From CAVSUR01 sp052143655 (lineage in GTDB: Bacteria; Actinomycetota; Actinomycetes; Streptosporangiales; Streptosporangiaceae): a DNA stretch of 6,341 bases. Position 1 is the stretch's first letter, and each line of letters begins with the position of its first letter. The stretch is from contig JBKQSL010000284.1 of NCBI GenBank assembly GCA_052143655.1, positions 1-6,341 on the forward strand, read 5' to 3'. This document shows, in pieces, positions 6,247-6,341 of this stretch. The notes beneath the pieces are model-generated. The model ran no database searches. It had not been told where the DNA came from and worked only from the letters and a program-made list of their open reading frames with translations. The position numbers and the translations under genes were made by a program.

Positions 6247-6341
6247 ATGACCGAGAACGTGATCACGGTCGCCCTGATCGTCGGCGACCCTGCTCACGAG
6301 GACCTGCAGCTGGATGAGCGCAGCCTGGCAGCTGCCGCGAG
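6247..6341 (+). CDS. Start of a hypothetical protein, truncated by the window edge
   Basis: The 31 visible codons begin MTENVITVALIVGDPAHEDL and continue QLDERSLAAAA. The ATG is preceded by a strong ribosome binding site, third positions are G/C-rich, and no stop occurs before the edge, so this is very likely a real gene. The pattern of a short beta strand (ITVALIV), an acidic loop and then a helix gives no family I can name. It lies on the same strand as the cysteine synthase-like gene, 135 bases downstream with a hairpin between, so it is probably separately expressed. Confidence 0.6.
   Translation, partial: MTENVITVALIVGDPAHEDLQLDERSLAAAA

Noticed and set aside
5113..6297. A 394-codon minus-strand open frame opposite the cysteine synthase-like gene.
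   Set aside because: It is the antisense shadow of a gene with all catalytic motifs on the plus strand; its product is His/Asp/Arg-rich with no recognisable domain.

Overview
The window is very GC-rich, and its convincing coding frames have strongly GC-biased third codon positions and GTG as well as ATG starts. This points to a high-GC actinobacterium (Streptomyces/Streptosporangiales-like), an assignment inferred from composition and protein style only. It looks like an accessory region: one recombinase cassette, remnants of other mobile DNA, a decayed gene, and then an intact metabolic gene.

Bases 1 to 3309 (minus strand) hold a compact cassette read in the order DUF5372-like protein (3309 to 3034), helix-turn-helix protein (2862 to 2359), a small poorly known protein (about 2432 to 1931), and a large serine recombinase (1934 to beyond base 1). 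The small gene's stop overlaps the recombinase start as ATGA. The recombinase carries the catalytic resolvase domain, recombinase domain, Cys-rich zinc ribbon, coiled coil and C-terminal HTH segments, but a one-base deletion near 1470 splits it. The small gene also appears to change frame. The two upstream genes are open. Together they look like a site-specific-recombinase mobile element whose integrase and small partner are damaged. Its left end lies outside the window.

Bases 3310 to 4330 hold no complete gene. They contain a striking imperfect palindrome of about 108 bp (3828-3935; 25-bp outer arms with one mismatch, and a perfect inner hairpin). About 15 bp away is the C-terminal remnant of an IS3-type transposase (minus strand, 3951 to about 4076), fused to unrelated sequence.

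Bases 4327 to 4893 (plus strand) hold a degenerate gene of unknown function. Its protein can be followed only by switching frame twice, and the two shifts compensate each other.

Bases 5143 to 6111 encode an intact PLP-dependent cysteine synthase/CBS-family enzyme with all expected motifs and a possible leaderless promoter. After a short hairpin, a new gene with a good ribosome binding site starts at 6247 and runs off the right edge. The intact 969-bp enzyme gene argues that the frameshifts elsewhere are real decay rather than uniformly poor sequence, but raw reads would be needed to be sure.
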